Assembly: GCA_963789165.1 (NCBI GenBank)
Contig: CAWBJP010000014.1
Location: forward strand, 1 to 64,000
Reading direction: 5' to 3'
Length of the DNA stretch: 64,000 nucleotides
From: CAWBJP01 sp963789165
Lineage (GTDB): Bacteria > Actinomycetota > Acidimicrobiia > IMCC26256 > BP-133
In this document: one piece after another, positions 1 through 12,469 of the stretch
Layout of the letters: every line of letters starts with the position of its first letter
Position numbering within the stretch: position 1 is the first letter of the stretch
The notes under the pieces: model-generated
Told to the model about the DNA's origin: nothing
The model's input: only the letters and a program-made list of their open reading frames with translations
The model's database searches: none
Translations under genes and position numbers: made by a program

Positions 1-44
1 ACCGGATCTTCATCGATCTCACGCCGCTGTTCGCGGCCGGCTGA
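1..44 (+). CDS. C-terminal end of an upstream gene (partial)
   Basis: The first bases read as an open frame ending in TGA at 42-44, with the last residues RIFIDLTPLFAAG. The hydrophobic and acidic alternation and GC-rich third positions fit real coding sequence, but only 13 codons are present, so neither family nor function can be named. Nothing recognisable was seen between this stop and the signal peptide start at 294. Confidence 0.35.
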   Translation, partial: RIFIDLTPLFAAG

Positions 45-293
45 GCTCCGTGAAGGTGACCTAGCCGGCACCTTCTGGCGTGGGACACGCTTTCCCACGT
101 GTGTGTCTTCTTGCGCCAGCAATTGACGATCGTTGGCCATTGTGATTTCTGGCTCAACTGGACAAGGTGGATGACGAGCCATCACACAGCCCTTGCAAGG
201 TGACGGGAATCCTGGCGAGTTCCTCGTGCCTGCCCCCTTGGGTGCGGTGGGCACGGGATCAACCCACGGTCGGGCCCTTCACGGAGGCGGACG

Positions 294-3200
294 ATGGCAC
301 TGGATCAGCCCCACAGTCGGGTCGTTGGTCACGCTCTGGTCGCCGCCCTTCTGCTGGCCGGCTTCGTCGCGGTATCGCCTGAGCCCGTCGTCGGGGAGGG
401 CGCGCCCCCACGCCCGAGCTCATCAAGGACGTGAACACCACCCCGACCGGGCCGGCGCCCACCGAGCTCACCGCCCTCGGCAACACCCTCTTCTTCCTCC
501 ACGAGGACGCCGCCTCCGGTAAGGAGCTGTGGAAGAGCGACGGCACGTCGGGCGGCACCGTCATGGTCAAAGACATCAATCCCGGCGAGGCGAGCGCCAG
601 CCGAACGAGCTGACGGCCATCGGCGGGACGCTCTACTTCGCGGCCGACAACGGCGTGGACGGCTCGGAGCTCTGGAAGAGCGATGGCACGCTGAACGGCA
701 CCGTCATGGTCGAGGACATCAACCTTGGCGCCGGGAGCCCGGCGCCAAGCTCGTTCGCCGCCGCGGCCGGCGCCGTGTGGTTCGCCGCGAACGACGGCGT
801 GCACGGACTCGAGGTGTGGAGGACCGACGGCACGGAGGACGGGACGGAGCTCGTTGTTGACCTCGCCACGAGCGATGTAGACCCCCAGCTCTACGGGTCT
901 TATCCGCGCGAGTTCATCGACTTCGAGGAAGCCACGTACTTCGTCGGCAACGACGGCGTCAACGGCTCGGGCCCCCACGGCGAGGAGGTCGGAAGACCGA
1001 CAGCACCGGGACGTACGTGCTCAAAGATCTCTATCCCGGGAACAGCGGGTCCATGCCCGGTCAGCTCACACCGTTCGGGGACATGCTCGTCTTCGCCGGG
1101 GCGGCGGCCAGACCACGCTCCACAAGACTGACGGGACGGAAGAGAACACCGTGCCCGTGCGGGAGACCGCCGGTCCGGTCTGGCCGGCCCCACTCGTGCC
1201 GGTCGGCTCTCTTATCTTCTTCAGCGCCTCTGACAGCGCGAACAGCAGCGAGCTTTGGAGGAGCAACGGCACTGACACCGGCACCGTGCCCGTCAAGGAC
1301 ATCTATCCAGGCAGCACCGGATCCTTCCCGACCGCTCTCACGGAGCTCGGTGGCGAGCTTCTCTTCATCGTGTCCACAGACGACGAGCGGCACATCCGAG
1401 CTGTGGCGCAGCAACGGGACCGATACCGATACCGGCACGACGAGGATCGACTTCCTCCCTGGCGGCCGCTGCGGCTGCGAGGAAATAGCCAAGATCGGGA
1501 CGACCGCCTTCTTCAACGGCGACGACGGCACCGGTGGGGTCGAGCTCTGGATGACCGACGGCACCGTGGCAAACACCAGCCTCGTCAAGGACATCCGCCC
1601 CGGTGGGTTGGGCTCTGAGCCTCAGAACCTCACGCCGGTCGGGACCACGATGTACTTCACCGCCAACGATGGCGTCACCGGGGTGGAACTGTGGAAGAGC
1701 GACGGCAACACGCTGGGCACGATGCTCGTGAAGGACCTCTCGCCGATGACCGAGCGGTCGGCTCCCGGACCGTTCGTCAATGTGGGCGGAACGCTCTTCT
1801 TCGTGGCCAATGACGGCGTGACGGGCGAGGAGCTGTGGCGCAGCAACGGCTCGAGCGACAACACGCTGCTGGTGAAAGACATCGCGCCCGGCGGCACCGG
1901 CGGGGCGGGCGCCGACCAGTTGGCGAGTTTCAACAACTTGCTGTTCTTCTCCGCCGAGGACGACACCTCCGGAAGCGAGCTCTGGAAGAGCGATGGGACG
2001 ATCGCTGGAACGACGATGGTCAAGGACATCAACCCGGATGGCAGCGGAAACCCCAGCGAGTTCACCAAGGCCGGTAGCTCGCTGTTCTTCTCGGCCCAGG
2101 GCCTGGACGGAGACAACTCGTCCACGGGACGCGAGCTCTGGAAGACCGACGGGACAGCCGACGGGACCGTCCTGGTCAAGGACATTAGGGCGGGAAGCCG
2201 GAGCGGCTCCCCCGGAGACTTCGAGGACGTAGCGGGGACGCTCTACTTCCATGCTCAAGATGTGATTGGGGGGAGTTTCGAGCTGTGGAAGAGCGACGGC
2301 ACCACCGGCGGAACCGTGAAGGTGTCGGGCATCGCCCAGGCCCCACCCGTCAACCCCGCATCCCTCACCAACGTGGGCGGGACGCTCTACTTCTCGGCCA
2401 CCGGCCCCGACGGCGACGAGCTTTGGAAGAGCGACGGGACCCAGGCCGGCACCGTCCAGGTCAAGAACATCAACCCAGCTGGCCACAGCAGCCCGGAGGG
2501 GTTGACGGTGCACAACGGGCTGCTCTACTTCTCGGCCAACGACGGCGTACACGGATTCGAGCTCTGGAAGAGTGACGGCACCGCCGCCAACACCGTCCCG
2601 GTGGCCGACGTCAACCCGCTCGGTGACAGCTACCCGGCCGAGTTCACCAGCGCGGGCGGCCTGCTGTTCTTCAGCGCCCAGCACGACACCTACGGGTGGG
2701 AGCTCTGGAAGACCGACGGCACCAACACGTCGCTCGTCGCCGATCTCAACCCGGGTGACGCCGCGGCCTTCGTCAGCGACGGGCAGCTGACCGCGATCGA
2801 CGGCCGGCTCGTGTTCGCCGCGACCAACGGCACCGACGGCGTCGAGCTCTGGCAGACCGACGGCAACCAGCCCGTGCCCTTGGTCCAGATCCGCCCGGGC
2901 GCGGGCGACTCGTTGCCGGACGACTTCACACCGGTCGGGGGCTGGCTCTACTTCACGGCCGACGACGGCATCCACGGACGGGAGCTGTGGCGCGTCCGCT
3001 ACGGCGGCGACACCGACGGCGACGGCATCGCCGACTCGGTCGACGAGCAACCCCTGACTGCGAGCACCCGGTTCAACGACCACGTCAGGACGGCGGGCGT
3101 GATCAACTCCAAGGACGCCGGGGTGACCGTCGCCATCGACGACCAGACAGATCCCGCCCTGGGGGTGAGCATCGTCGTCACCGGCCCGCCGACCGCGGAG

Positions 3201-3869
3201 GCCCGCTTCCGGATCGACACCAAGCCCGGCTTCCTGCGTCTCCAGGCTGGAGTCTCGCCCCCGGGCGCCTACGCCGTCACCGATCCCGAGGCGACCGTCA
3301 CGGTGTCGACGATCGTCGGCGTGGCCACCATGGAGCTCGAGATCGACGGCGTCCCGTACGTCATCGTCATCGGTCCGGGCGCGACCGCCTCCGTCGTGGA
3401 GACAACCGACAGCGCCGGCCATCTCGTGGGCATCGAAGTCGACGCCATCGAAGGCACGATCACCGTCAACGGCTCGTCGGTGGCCGAGGACGCCCCTCCA
3501 CTCGGCATCGGGGATCTGTCGGGCCGGTTCTCCCTGACGTCGGGAGGGTTCGAGTTCAACGGCTCGTTGACGCTGGTGCCCGGTGGCGCCGTGGGCCCGC
3601 CCCTCACCGAGGTCGTCCACCTCGAGGTCGGCACATGGACGGCCGAGATCCCGCTGTCGTTGTTCAAGAAGGACAAGGCGGGTCGCTACAAGTACGTCGG
3701 CACTGTCAACCCTGGCGGCGTACGCCTGGAACTCGTCGTTGGCCCCCTCGTGGGCTCCAAGGTCACCGTCCGCGCCATCGGGCGGCGCACGAACTTCGCC
3801 GCCTTTGCCGCACCGGTCGACATGGTCACCTTCGGAATCGGCAACGACGTCGGCCGGATGGCGCTCTAG
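294..3869 (+). CDS. Secreted ELWxTDGT-repeat protein, frame-disrupted in its first third
   Basis: An ATG at 294 opens a typical signal peptide (LVAALLLAGFVAVSP). The rest is a tandem array of about 48-residue units with the core ELWKSDGT, followed by 'GTxxVKDIxPG', a spacer and 'GGTLYFxAxDG'. More than ten units are visible up to about 3000. A calcium-type 'DTDGDGIADSVDEQP' segment follows, then a beta-rich C-terminal domain of about 280 residues. Such repeats are predicted to build beta-propeller or hyalin-like extracellular modules; no enzymatic motif was seen. The reading frame switches at about 405, 600, 990, 1105 and 1390, each time resuming the same repeat pattern in another frame. From about 1400 to the TAG at 3869 the frame is clean. 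The breaks may be sequencing errors or true decay; the undamaged remainder favours errors. Confidence 0.7.
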
Positions 3870-3902
3870 CGGTCGAAGCGGTCGAGGTTCAGTTCAAGAA
3901 AC

Positions 3903-3926
3903 CGGCCTTGACCTGGGGCCAGGCCG
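3903..3926 (+). terminator. Possible terminator after the ELWxTDGT gene
   Basis: CGGCCT (3903-3908) pairs with AGGCCG (3921-3926), starting 33 bases after the stop codon of the repeat protein. There is no T-run. The 18-base stretch at 3898-3915 is identical to 27966-27983 beside a tRNA-fMet remnant, which is unexpected for a plain terminator. Confidence 0.35.
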
Positions 3927-4043
3927 TCCGGGTGACTCGCTGGACCTTCTGATCCTCATCCCGTCACGTTCGGTCGGGTCCAGCGCACATAGTTTGGAGA
4001 ACCTCAACCGGCTCGGCGCCCGCACGCAACAGATGGAGACACG

Positions 4044-6418
<2,375 letters not shown>

Positions 6419-6434
<16 letters not shown>

Positions 6435-7102
6435 CCGGCTGCGACGGGCAGACCGGCTCGCTTCCACTCGGGGAACCCATCCTCCAGGCGCCAGGCCCGG
6501 TAGCCGCGGCGGCGCAACAGCCGCACGGCGTCGTCGGCGTACACGCAGTAGGGGCCGCGGCAGTAGGCGACCACCTCGGCGTCTTTGGGTAGGGCCCGCA
6601 GGTACTGGCGCAGTTCCTCGACGGGAACCGAGCGGGCCCCGGGGATGTGCCCGGCTTCGAACTCGGGTGCGGGCCGCACATCGAGCACCACCACGTCCCC
6701 GGCCTCGAGGCGGGCGACGAGTTCCCGACGACCGATGGCCTGCAACCGCGCCCGGTTACCGAGATAGTCCTCGGCCAGGCGTTCAATCCCGGCGACGTGC
6801 TCGGCGGCTACGTCGCGCAACGCCGCCCACAGGGCGGCGACCCGGTCACTGGCCAGCATGTAGACGATGCGGGTCCCCTCCCGCCGGGTGCGCAACACCC
6901 CGGCTCGGGCCATGGCCCGCAGGTGATGTGAGGTGTTGGCCACGCTCTGGTCGATCTCGCCGGCGATCTCGTCGACCGAGCGCTCCCCTTGGGCCAAGAG
7001 GTCGACGATCTCAGCCCGCCGTCCGCTGGCCAGCGCCTTGGCCACCTCGGCGAAGGCGTCGAACAACGCGTCCTTGGCGGCTCGGTCACCCATGGTCCCC
7101 AT
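6419..7102 (-). CDS. ArsR-family repressor fused to a rhodanese domain
   Basis: The protein (227 residues from the ATG at 7102, preceded by GGAG) has an N-terminal winged helix-turn-helix (EIDQSVANTSHHLRAMARAG) of the ArsR type and a C-terminal rhodanese domain with the catalytic-loop sequence AYCRGPYCVYA. In characterised ArsR-rhodanese families the cysteines sense sulfane sulfur, so the regulator probably leaves DNA when persulfides accumulate. It is transcribed away from the MBL-rhodanese gene at 7204, with a palindrome between them, the classic layout of an autoregulated sensor and its target operon. A longer in-frame start at 7174 would run through the palindrome and is unlikely. Confidence 0.85.
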
Positions 7103-7122
7103 GGTCCGGCTCCGGTTCCTAT

Positions 7123-7152
7123 TTGTCAAGAGTTCAAATGATCTCTTGACAA
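7123..7152. promoter_or_regulatory. Palindromic operator in the divergent promoter
   Basis: TTGTCAAGAG (7123-7132) and CTCTTGACAA (7143-7152) form a perfect 10-bp inverted repeat with a 10-base spacer. Each arm holds a TTGACA hexamer, one reading each way, so the two divergent -35 regions lie inside the operator. Its place between the ArsR-rhodanese gene and the MBL-rhodanese operon makes it the likely binding site of the ArsR protein. Confidence 0.7.
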
Positions 7153-7203
7153 GATGGCGACCGGGACGGACCATTCAGAGCGTCACGTGAGGAGGAGGCG
7201 GCG

Positions 7204-8559
7204 ATGGCCGGCCCGGTGGTCATGGCCCTCGTCGATGAGGGCCTCGGCAACTCGTCGTACCTGATCGACCTGGATGACGGTCGCGCCCTGGCGGTCGACC
7301 CGCCCCGCGACCCGACCCGCCACCTCGAGCTCGCCGCTCAGCGGGGGGTCACGATCAGCCACACCGCCGAAACCCACCTGCACGCTGACTTCGTAACCGG
7401 AAGTCGCGAGCTGGCCTCCCGGGGCGCCACCGTCCTCGCGCCCGCCGCGGCGGGAATCGAGTGGCCCCACCGGGGGCTCGACGACGGCGACGAGATCGAC
7501 CTGGGCGGGCTGCGCCTGAGAGCCCTCGCCACTCCCGGCCACACCCCCGAACACCTCGCGTACCTGCTCTGCGATGGCGACATGCCCACCGCCCTCTTCT
7601 CAGGAGGCTCACTGCTGGTCGGCTCGGTAGCCCGCACCGACCTCATCGCGACCGATCAGACCGAGACCCTGGCCCGCGCCCTGTGGCGCTCCATCGCCGA
7701 GCGGCTCCTCGCACTGCCCGACGAGCTGGCCGTCTACCCAACCCATGGCGCGGGGTCGTTTTGCTCCGCCCCGGCGGGCGGCGAACGCACGACCACCATC
7801 GGACGGGAACGGGCCACCAACCCGCTGCTGGCTGCGCCCGACGAGGACAGCTTCGTCGCCCGTCTTCTTGCCGGCCTGGGGAGCTACCCGCCGTACTTCG
7901 CCGAGCTCCGGGAGGTGAACCGCCGCGGCGCCCGCGTCTACGGCACCTTCCCCACTCTCGCTCGCCTCGACGTCGCCACCACCCAGCGGTTCGCCGCCGG
8001 CGGCGCCGTCCTCGTCGACGTCCGACCTGTTGACCGCTTCGCCACCGGCCACATCTCCGGCTCGCTGTCGATCCCGCTGCGACCGCAGTTCGCGTCGTGG
8101 CTGGGCTGGCTCGTGCGGCGCAACCAACCGATCGTGTTCGTCGTTGACGACGGCCAGGACCGCGTCGACCTCGTCAGTCAATGCTTCACCATTGGCCATG
8201 AGCGCCTCGCCGGCGAACTGGCCGGCGGACTCGACGCCTGGACCGCCGAAGGCCAACTGGTCGGCATGATCCCCCTCGTCACTCCGGCGGCGATGGACCG
8301 TCATCAGGTGCTCGACGTCCGTCAGACCGTCGAGTACACCGCCGGTCACGTGCCCGGCGCCGTCCACCTCGAACTCGGCTCGCTCAGCGCACGTCTCGAC
8401 GCCGTGCCCACCGGCCCGATCACCCTGATGTGCGGTCACGGGGAACGGGCGATGACCGGCGCCAGCATCCTCGCCGCCGCCGGCCGCGACGACGTTTCCG
8501 TTCTGCTTGGCGGTCCCGAGGATTGGGCCCACGCCGCCGGAGCACCCCTCGCATCATGA
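7204..8559 (+). CDS. MBL-fold persulfide dioxygenase-like protein with rhodanese domains
   Basis: The 451-residue protein starts at an ATG behind GGAGGAGG. Residues 1-240 are a metallo-beta-lactamase fold with metal motif THLHADF (H58, H60, D62) and a later GHTPEH. Two rhodanese domains follow: the first (about 265-345) lacks the catalytic cysteine (VVDDGQD), the second (about 360-445) has it in MCGHGERAM. This order is that of CstB/ETHE1-like fusions, which oxidise glutathione or CoA persulfide to sulfite and pass sulfur on. It is the first gene of an operon under the ArsR-rhodanese operator and overlaps the MFS gene by ATGA, which suggests translational coupling. The substrate persulfide is inferred from the family. 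Confidence 0.85.
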   Translation: MAGPVVMALVDEGLGNSSYLIDLDDGRALAVDPPRDPTRHLELAAQRGVTISHTAETHLHADFVTGSRELASRGATVLAPAAAGIEWPHRGLDDGDEIDLGGLRLRALATPGHTPEHLAYLLCDGDMPTALFSGGSLLVGSVARTDLIATDQTETLARALWRSIAERLLALPDELAVYPTHGAGSFCSAPAGGERTTTIGRERATNPLLAAPDEDSFVARLLAGLGSYPPYFAELREVNRRGARVYGTFPTLARLDVATTQRFAAGGAVLVDVRPVDRFATGHISGSLSIPLRPQFASWLGWLVRRNQPIVFVVDDGQDRVDLVSQCFTIGHERLAGELAGGLDAWTAEGQLVGMIPLVTPAAMDRHQVLDVRQTVEYTAGHVPGAVHLELGSLSARLDAVPTGPITLMCGHGERAMTGASILAAAGRDDVSVLLGGPEDWAHAAGAPLAS

Positions 8560-9812
8560 CCGCGACCGAGCCGGTGACCACCAGGACCGCACCCCGGTTG
8601 GGACTCCGCCAGAACCTCGCCCAGTTCAGCCTCCTGGTGGGCATCAACGCTCTCGTCGGCGGCATGATCGGTCAGGAACGCACCGTGCTGCCCCTGCTGG
8701 CCACCCGCACGTTCGGGCTGGCTGCGTTCACCGCCACCACCACGTTCATCGTCGCCTTCGGGGCTACCAAGGCGCTCACCAACCTCGCCACCGGCGCCCT
8801 GACCGACCGGGTCGGCCGCAAACCCGTCCTCGTCGCCGGCTGGCTCATCGGCCTCCCCGTCCCGTTCCTGCTGATCTGGGCGCCGAACTGGGGCTGGGTC
8901 ATCGCCGCCAACGTCCTGTTGGGCATCAACCAGGGCATGACCTGGTCCACCACCGTCATCATGAAGATCGACCTGGTCGGCCCCGCCCGCCGCGGCTTCG
9001 CTCTCGGCCTCAACGAGGCGTCCGGCTACGGCGCCGTGGCCCTCACCGCGCTGGCCACCGGCGCCATCGCCGCCCGCCACGGACTCCGCCCCGAACCCTT
9101 CTACCTCGGTATCGCCTTCGCCGGGCTCGGGCTCGGTCTCTCCACCATGTTCGTGCGCGAGACCCACGGACACGCCCGCCACGAAGCCACCACCACCACA
9201 GCCCAAACCGACGCCGACGACCGGTTCGGGGTCGTGTTCGCCCGCGCCACCTGGCGCGACCCGACCCTCAGCGCCGTCAGCCAGGCCGGGCTGGTCAACA
9301 ACGCCGTCGACGGCCTCGCCTGGGGCATCCTCCCGCTGCTGTTCGCCGCCAGCGGACTGTCGGTGCAGGCCATCGGGGTGCTCGCCGCCCTTTACCCCGG
9401 CGTGTGGTGCCTCGGTCAGCTGTTCACCGGAGCGTGGTCGGACCGGGTGGGCCGCAAGCCGCTCATCACCGCCGGCATGATCCTCCAAGGCGTCGCTCTC
9501 GCCCTCATGGCCACCACCACCGGCTTCGGACCGTGGGCGGCAGGCGCCGTGCTCATCGGCGTCGGTACCGCCCTCGTCTACCCGACCCTGATCGCCGCCG
9601 TCGGCGACCGGGCCCACCCCAGCTGGCGCGCCACCGCCGTCGGTGTCTACCGGCTGTGGCGCGACACCGGCTACGTCGTCGGCGCCCTCCTCGGCGGCAT
9701 CGTGGCCGACGCCTTCGACCTGCGGGCCGCCGTCTGGGTCGTCGCCGCCCTCAGCATCGCCTCCGGGCTCGTCGTCGCCACCCGCATGACCGAGACCCAC
9801 GCCAGCGAGTGA
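8556..9812 (+). CDS. MFS transporter in the persulfide operon
   Basis: A 418-residue polytopic membrane protein with about twelve hydrophobic segments. The major facilitator loop motif appears twice, once per half (GALTDRVGRKPVLV and GAWSDRVGRKPLIT), as expected for a complete 12-helix transporter. The ATG overlaps the stop of the MBL-rhodanese gene (ATGA at 8556-8559), so the two are co-translated. The context suggests export of a sulfur oxyanion or import/export of a thiol compound, but no residue visible here fixes the substrate; a drug-efflux role is equally possible from sequence alone. Confidence 0.85.
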   Translation: MTATEPVTTRTAPRLGLRQNLAQFSLLVGINALVGGMIGQERTVLPLLATRTFGLAAFTATTTFIVAFGATKALTNLATGALTDRVGRKPVLVAGWLIGLPVPFLLIWAPNWGWVIAANVLLGINQGMTWSTTVIMKIDLVGPARRGFALGLNEASGYGAVALTALATGAIAARHGLRPEPFYLGIAFAGLGLGLSTMFVRETHGHARHEATTTTAQTDADDRFGVVFARATWRDPTLSAVSQAGLVNNAVDGLAWGILPLLFAASGLSVQAIGVLAALYPGVWCLGQLFTGAWSDRVGRKPLITAGMILQGVALALMATTTGFGPWAAGAVLIGVGTALVYPTLIAAVGDRAHPSWRATAVGVYRLWRDTGYVVGALLGGIVADAFDLRAAVWVVAALSIASGLVVATRMTETHASE

Positions 9813-9871
9813 GCAATGCTCCCGCCCGACGAATCGGCCAAGGCCGGCTATGGGCCGGATACAGTGCCGCG

Positions 9872-10297
9872 ATGGAGGGTGGGCCGGACTATCAGCGGCT
9901 GCTCGAGTTCCGCACCGGCCTGCGTCGTTTCCTCCGCTGGAGCGAGCAGCAAGCGGCGGCGGTGGGGCTGACCCCCACGCAGCACCAGCTCCTGCTAGCT
10001 GTCCGAGGCCACCCGCATCCGTCGGGGCCGACCATCAGCGACGTGGCCGAGTACCTCCTGCTGCAACACCACAGCGCGGTGGGACTCATCGATCGGGCAG
10101 AAACCGCCGGCCTCGTCCGCCGGACGCGCGACGGAAACGACCAGCGGGTGGTCAGACTGACGCTGACCCCCTCGGGCGCCCGCCGGATCAAAAAGCTGTC
10201 TGAGCTGCACCTTGCCGAACTGGCCCACTTCGCCTCGCAGCTGCAGGGGTTGTGGGCCAGCCTGGACGGCGTCGACTCTTCGATCACGTCAGAATGA
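9872..10297 (+). CDS. MarR-family transcriptional regulator
   Basis: A 141-residue protein with the MarR winged-helix layout: helix LTPTQHQLLLAVRGHP, recognition region ISDVAEYLLLQHHSAVGLIDRAE and the wing VRRTRDGNDQRVVRLTLT. It lies 59 bases downstream of the MFS gene on the same strand and is probably the last gene of that operon, perhaps controlling the transporter in response to its substrate. The ATG at 9872 has no good ribosome binding site, which fits a downstream position in a polycistronic message. Confidence 0.8.
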   Translation: MEGGPDYQRLLEFRTGLRRFLRWSEQQAAAVGLTPTQHQLLLAVRGHPHPSGPTISDVAEYLLLQHHSAVGLIDRAETAGLVRRTRDGNDQRVVRLTLTPSGARRIKKLSELHLAELAHFASQLQGLWASLDGVDSSITSE

Positions 10298-10306
10298 GGA
10301 ACCGAC

Positions 10307-10346
10307 CCGGGCGGCGGGGGGAGGGAGAGTCCAGCCCACCGCCCGG
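10307..10346. terminator. Possible bidirectional terminator
   Basis: CCGGGCGG (10307-10314) pairs with CCGCCCGG (10339-10346) across a 24-base loop, in the 72-base gap between the converging MarR and cupredoxin-propeller genes. The position is right for a shared terminator; the loop is long and there is no T-run. Confidence 0.35.
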
Positions 10347-10369
10347 ATCGGTGATCGCCTCGGCCCGCG

Positions 10370-12469
10370 CTAGCAGACCGCGACGGAAAGCGGCTCCCGC
10401 TGCTTGCAGGTCAGCTGGGCCTTCTGCTCTTCGGGGAGCTTCTGGACCCAGCCGTTGTAGACCGGCGGGTAGATCTCGACCCCGTTGCCACCCTGGCCGA
10501 GGTACTCGTCGGGCTTGTCGTCCATCTGGATTCCCGGCTGGGGGTCGCTCAGCAACTCGCCGGCGATCGCCGCGTCGGACGGGTCGCCGTCACCGTTGGG
10601 GTCGGCGTCGACCACGACCATCTTGTTGGCGAACTTGACCGAGACGTAGCCGTACCAGCCCCCGCCCTTCTTGGCGCCGAAGTTGATGCCGTGGCACCCC
10701 GGGCCGCAGGGCAGGGTCTTCACGATCTTGTTGGTCTCGACGTCGGTGACGAGGATGTTGCCGGTGACCGTCCCCACCGTGAACATCACCTGGTCGTCGG
10801 GACTGACCGGCGTCTGGATGGGCACGAGCCCGTAAGGCCCGGTCGACTCGCCCGTCACCTTGTCGTAGTTCTGGCGCAGGTCAATGTCGTAGGCCTGCTG
10901 GATCTCGCCGGCCGGCGTCGGACAGGCCGGCTCGTTGATCGAGAGGCAGGTGAGGGTGTGGCTCCAGAGGCTGGCCACGTAGGCCCGCTTCCCGTCGTTG
11001 GTGATCGAGGCGGCCACCTGCCCGAGCCCTGGGCCCGCCGCGGGCTTGGCCAGCATCCCGTCGACGACATCGATGATCGAGGCGGTGGTCTCGTTGGCAT
11101 TCGGGGTGACGATGTGGGTGCCATCGCCAGCCACCCAGAAGCCATGCGGCATGGCCGGGTTCTTTCCCCGCTCCTGGGTCAGGTAGCGCTTGATGACCTT
11201 GTGTGCGCCGGGGTCGAGCTCGACGACGCTGCCCCCGCCGTTGACGGCTACGACGACGTTGTCGTTTTCCGATCTGGTCATCACGTGCGAGGGCGAGTCG
11301 CCCACCTCGACTTCTCGGAGCACCTTGCCGCTCTGGCGGTCGAACACGGTGAGCTTGTTTCCGAACCAGTTCGTCGAGTACAGCAACTTCCCGTCGTGGT
11401 CACTCCAGTAGTTGTGGGGGTGGTTGAGGTTGACCTCGGGAGCGAACCACTTGCTCTTCATCTTCCAGGTCTCAGCGTCGTACGCCGTGATCGACCCGTA
11501 CTTGGTCTTGCCCGCCGATCCCTCCCACTGGGTGTCGAGGTAGACGGTGCCGACGCCCGGGACGGAGGGCGCCACCAGCGGCTTGAGGGTCACCGGCTCC
11601 TTGTTCTCCTCGTCGTAATACCGGTCGAGATTCGGGATCAGGTTGGGAGAACCGTCCGCGTTGTAGGTGAGGATCGGGGCCGCCGGGAATTTGGGGTCCC
11701 ACGTGGTCTCGCTCGTGCTGTAGACCTGCCAGTTGGACGGCTCGGTGATGATGAAGAACGAGCGGACGGTCTTGAAGACCTCGTCCGCCGCGCTGGGCAT
11801 GGCCGTGCCGTCGAGCCAGTGCAACTGCTTGCCGAAGTCCGCCCCCGGCGTGGTGGGGTCGTCGATGACCGCCGCCCCCAGCATGTAGGGGTGGATCTTG
11901 CAGTAGAAGGCGTAGAGGCCCGGGGTGACCAGGTCCACCGATTGCTCACCGGTCACAGCCCCGGGTTGGGTGAAGGGCATGTTCTGGGCGCCCTCGGGCC
12001 AGACCAGGGAAGTGACGGTGTGACCCACCGAGGTGTGGGGCTCGCCGATATTGAACTTGAGGGTCGTGGGCCCCGCGCCGGCGGCGAGCGAGCGGGTGTG
12101 GAGCGTTCCCTCGAGGTTCTTCATCTCGGTGTCGAACCAGTACGAGGGCTCGTCCTTCAGGTTGAAGGTGATCGGAGACTCCATCGGTGGCAGCGGCAAC
12201 TCGGCCGTTGGCTTCCAGGTGTCGGGGTCGAAGTTCGGGATCGCCACCCGGTTCAGATCCTCCGGGGAGCCGGTGGTGCCGGTCCTGGTGGCGGCGCTGG
12301 CGGTGCCGAAAGCGGCGGCGAAGGTAGACACGAGGGCGACGACCGCCAGGGTCGTCAGCCACCGCCTCCACTGGGAGCCGATCCGAGTGAGTCGAGCTGT
12401 GAATGCGGGGCGACCCAGAAGCTGGAGCGCACCCGCGTCGGATGATCGATACGGCGGTGTAGTGGCCAT
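10370..12469 (-). CDS. Secreted cupredoxin plus beta-propeller copper protein
   Basis: The ATG at 12469 follows GGGGAGG. The 699-residue product has a membrane/signal segment (about 38-60), then a cupredoxin domain (about 95-205) with blue-copper ligands H150 (GHTVTS), C190, H193 and M196 (YCKIHPYM). From about 300 to 640 the repeats KLTVFDRQSGKVLREVEVG, SVVELDPGAHKVIKRY and NILVTDVETNKIVKTL are beta-propeller (YVTN-like) blades. This resembles nitrous-oxide reductase, which also pairs a propeller with a cupredoxin, but here the cupredoxin is N-terminal and has a type-1 rather than a CuA site (only one cysteine in the loop). A role in extracytoplasmic electron transfer or copper handling is inferred. 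The gene stands alone between convergent and long non-coding flanks. Confidence 0.75.
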   Translation of the reverse strand: MATTPPYRSSDAGALQLLGRPAFTARLTRIGSQWRRWLTTLAVVALVSTFAAAFGTASAATRTGTTGSPEDLNRVAIPNFDPDTWKPTAELPLPPMESPITFNLKDEPSYWFDTEMKNLEGTLHTRSLAAGAGPTTLKFNIGEPHTSVGHTVTSLVWPEGAQNMPFTQPGAVTGEQSVDLVTPGLYAFYCKIHPYMLGAAVIDDPTTPGADFGKQLHWLDGTAMPSAADEVFKTVRSFFIITEPSNWQVYSTSETTWDPKFPAAPILTYNADGSPNLIPNLDRYYDEENKEPVTLKPLVAPSVPGVGTVYLDTQWEGSAGKTKYGSITAYDAETWKMKSKWFAPEVNLNHPHNYWSDHDGKLLYSTNWFGNKLTVFDRQSGKVLREVEVGDSPSHVMTRSENDNVVVAVNGGGSVVELDPGAHKVIKRYLTQERGKNPAMPHGFWVAGDGTHIVTPNANETTASIIDVVDGMLAKPAAGPGLGQVAASITNDGKRAYVASLWSHTLTCLSINEPACPTPAGEIQQAYDIDLRQNYDKVTGESTGPYGLVPIQTPVSPDDQVMFTVGTVTGNILVTDVETNKIVKTLPCGPGCHGINFGAKKGGGWYGYVSVKFANKMVVVDADPNGDGDPSDAAIAGELLSDPQPGIQMDDKPDEYLGQGGNGVEIYPPVYNGWVQKLPEEQKAQLTCKQREPLSVAVC

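Noticed and set aside
1365..3620. Long minus-strand open frame opposite the ELWxTDGT gene
   Set aside because: It has low-complexity Arg/Val/Gly composition, no ribosome site and no family; a GC-driven shadow of the plus-strand repeats.
8436..9800. Minus-strand open frame opposite the MFS transporter gene
   Set aside because: Gly/Glu/Asp-rich shadow; the plus strand has conserved MFS motifs in both halves.
10685..10710. CGPGCH in the cupredoxin-propeller protein as a heme c site
   Set aside because: The spacing is C-x3-C-H, not CxxCH, and no cytochrome maturation genes are near.
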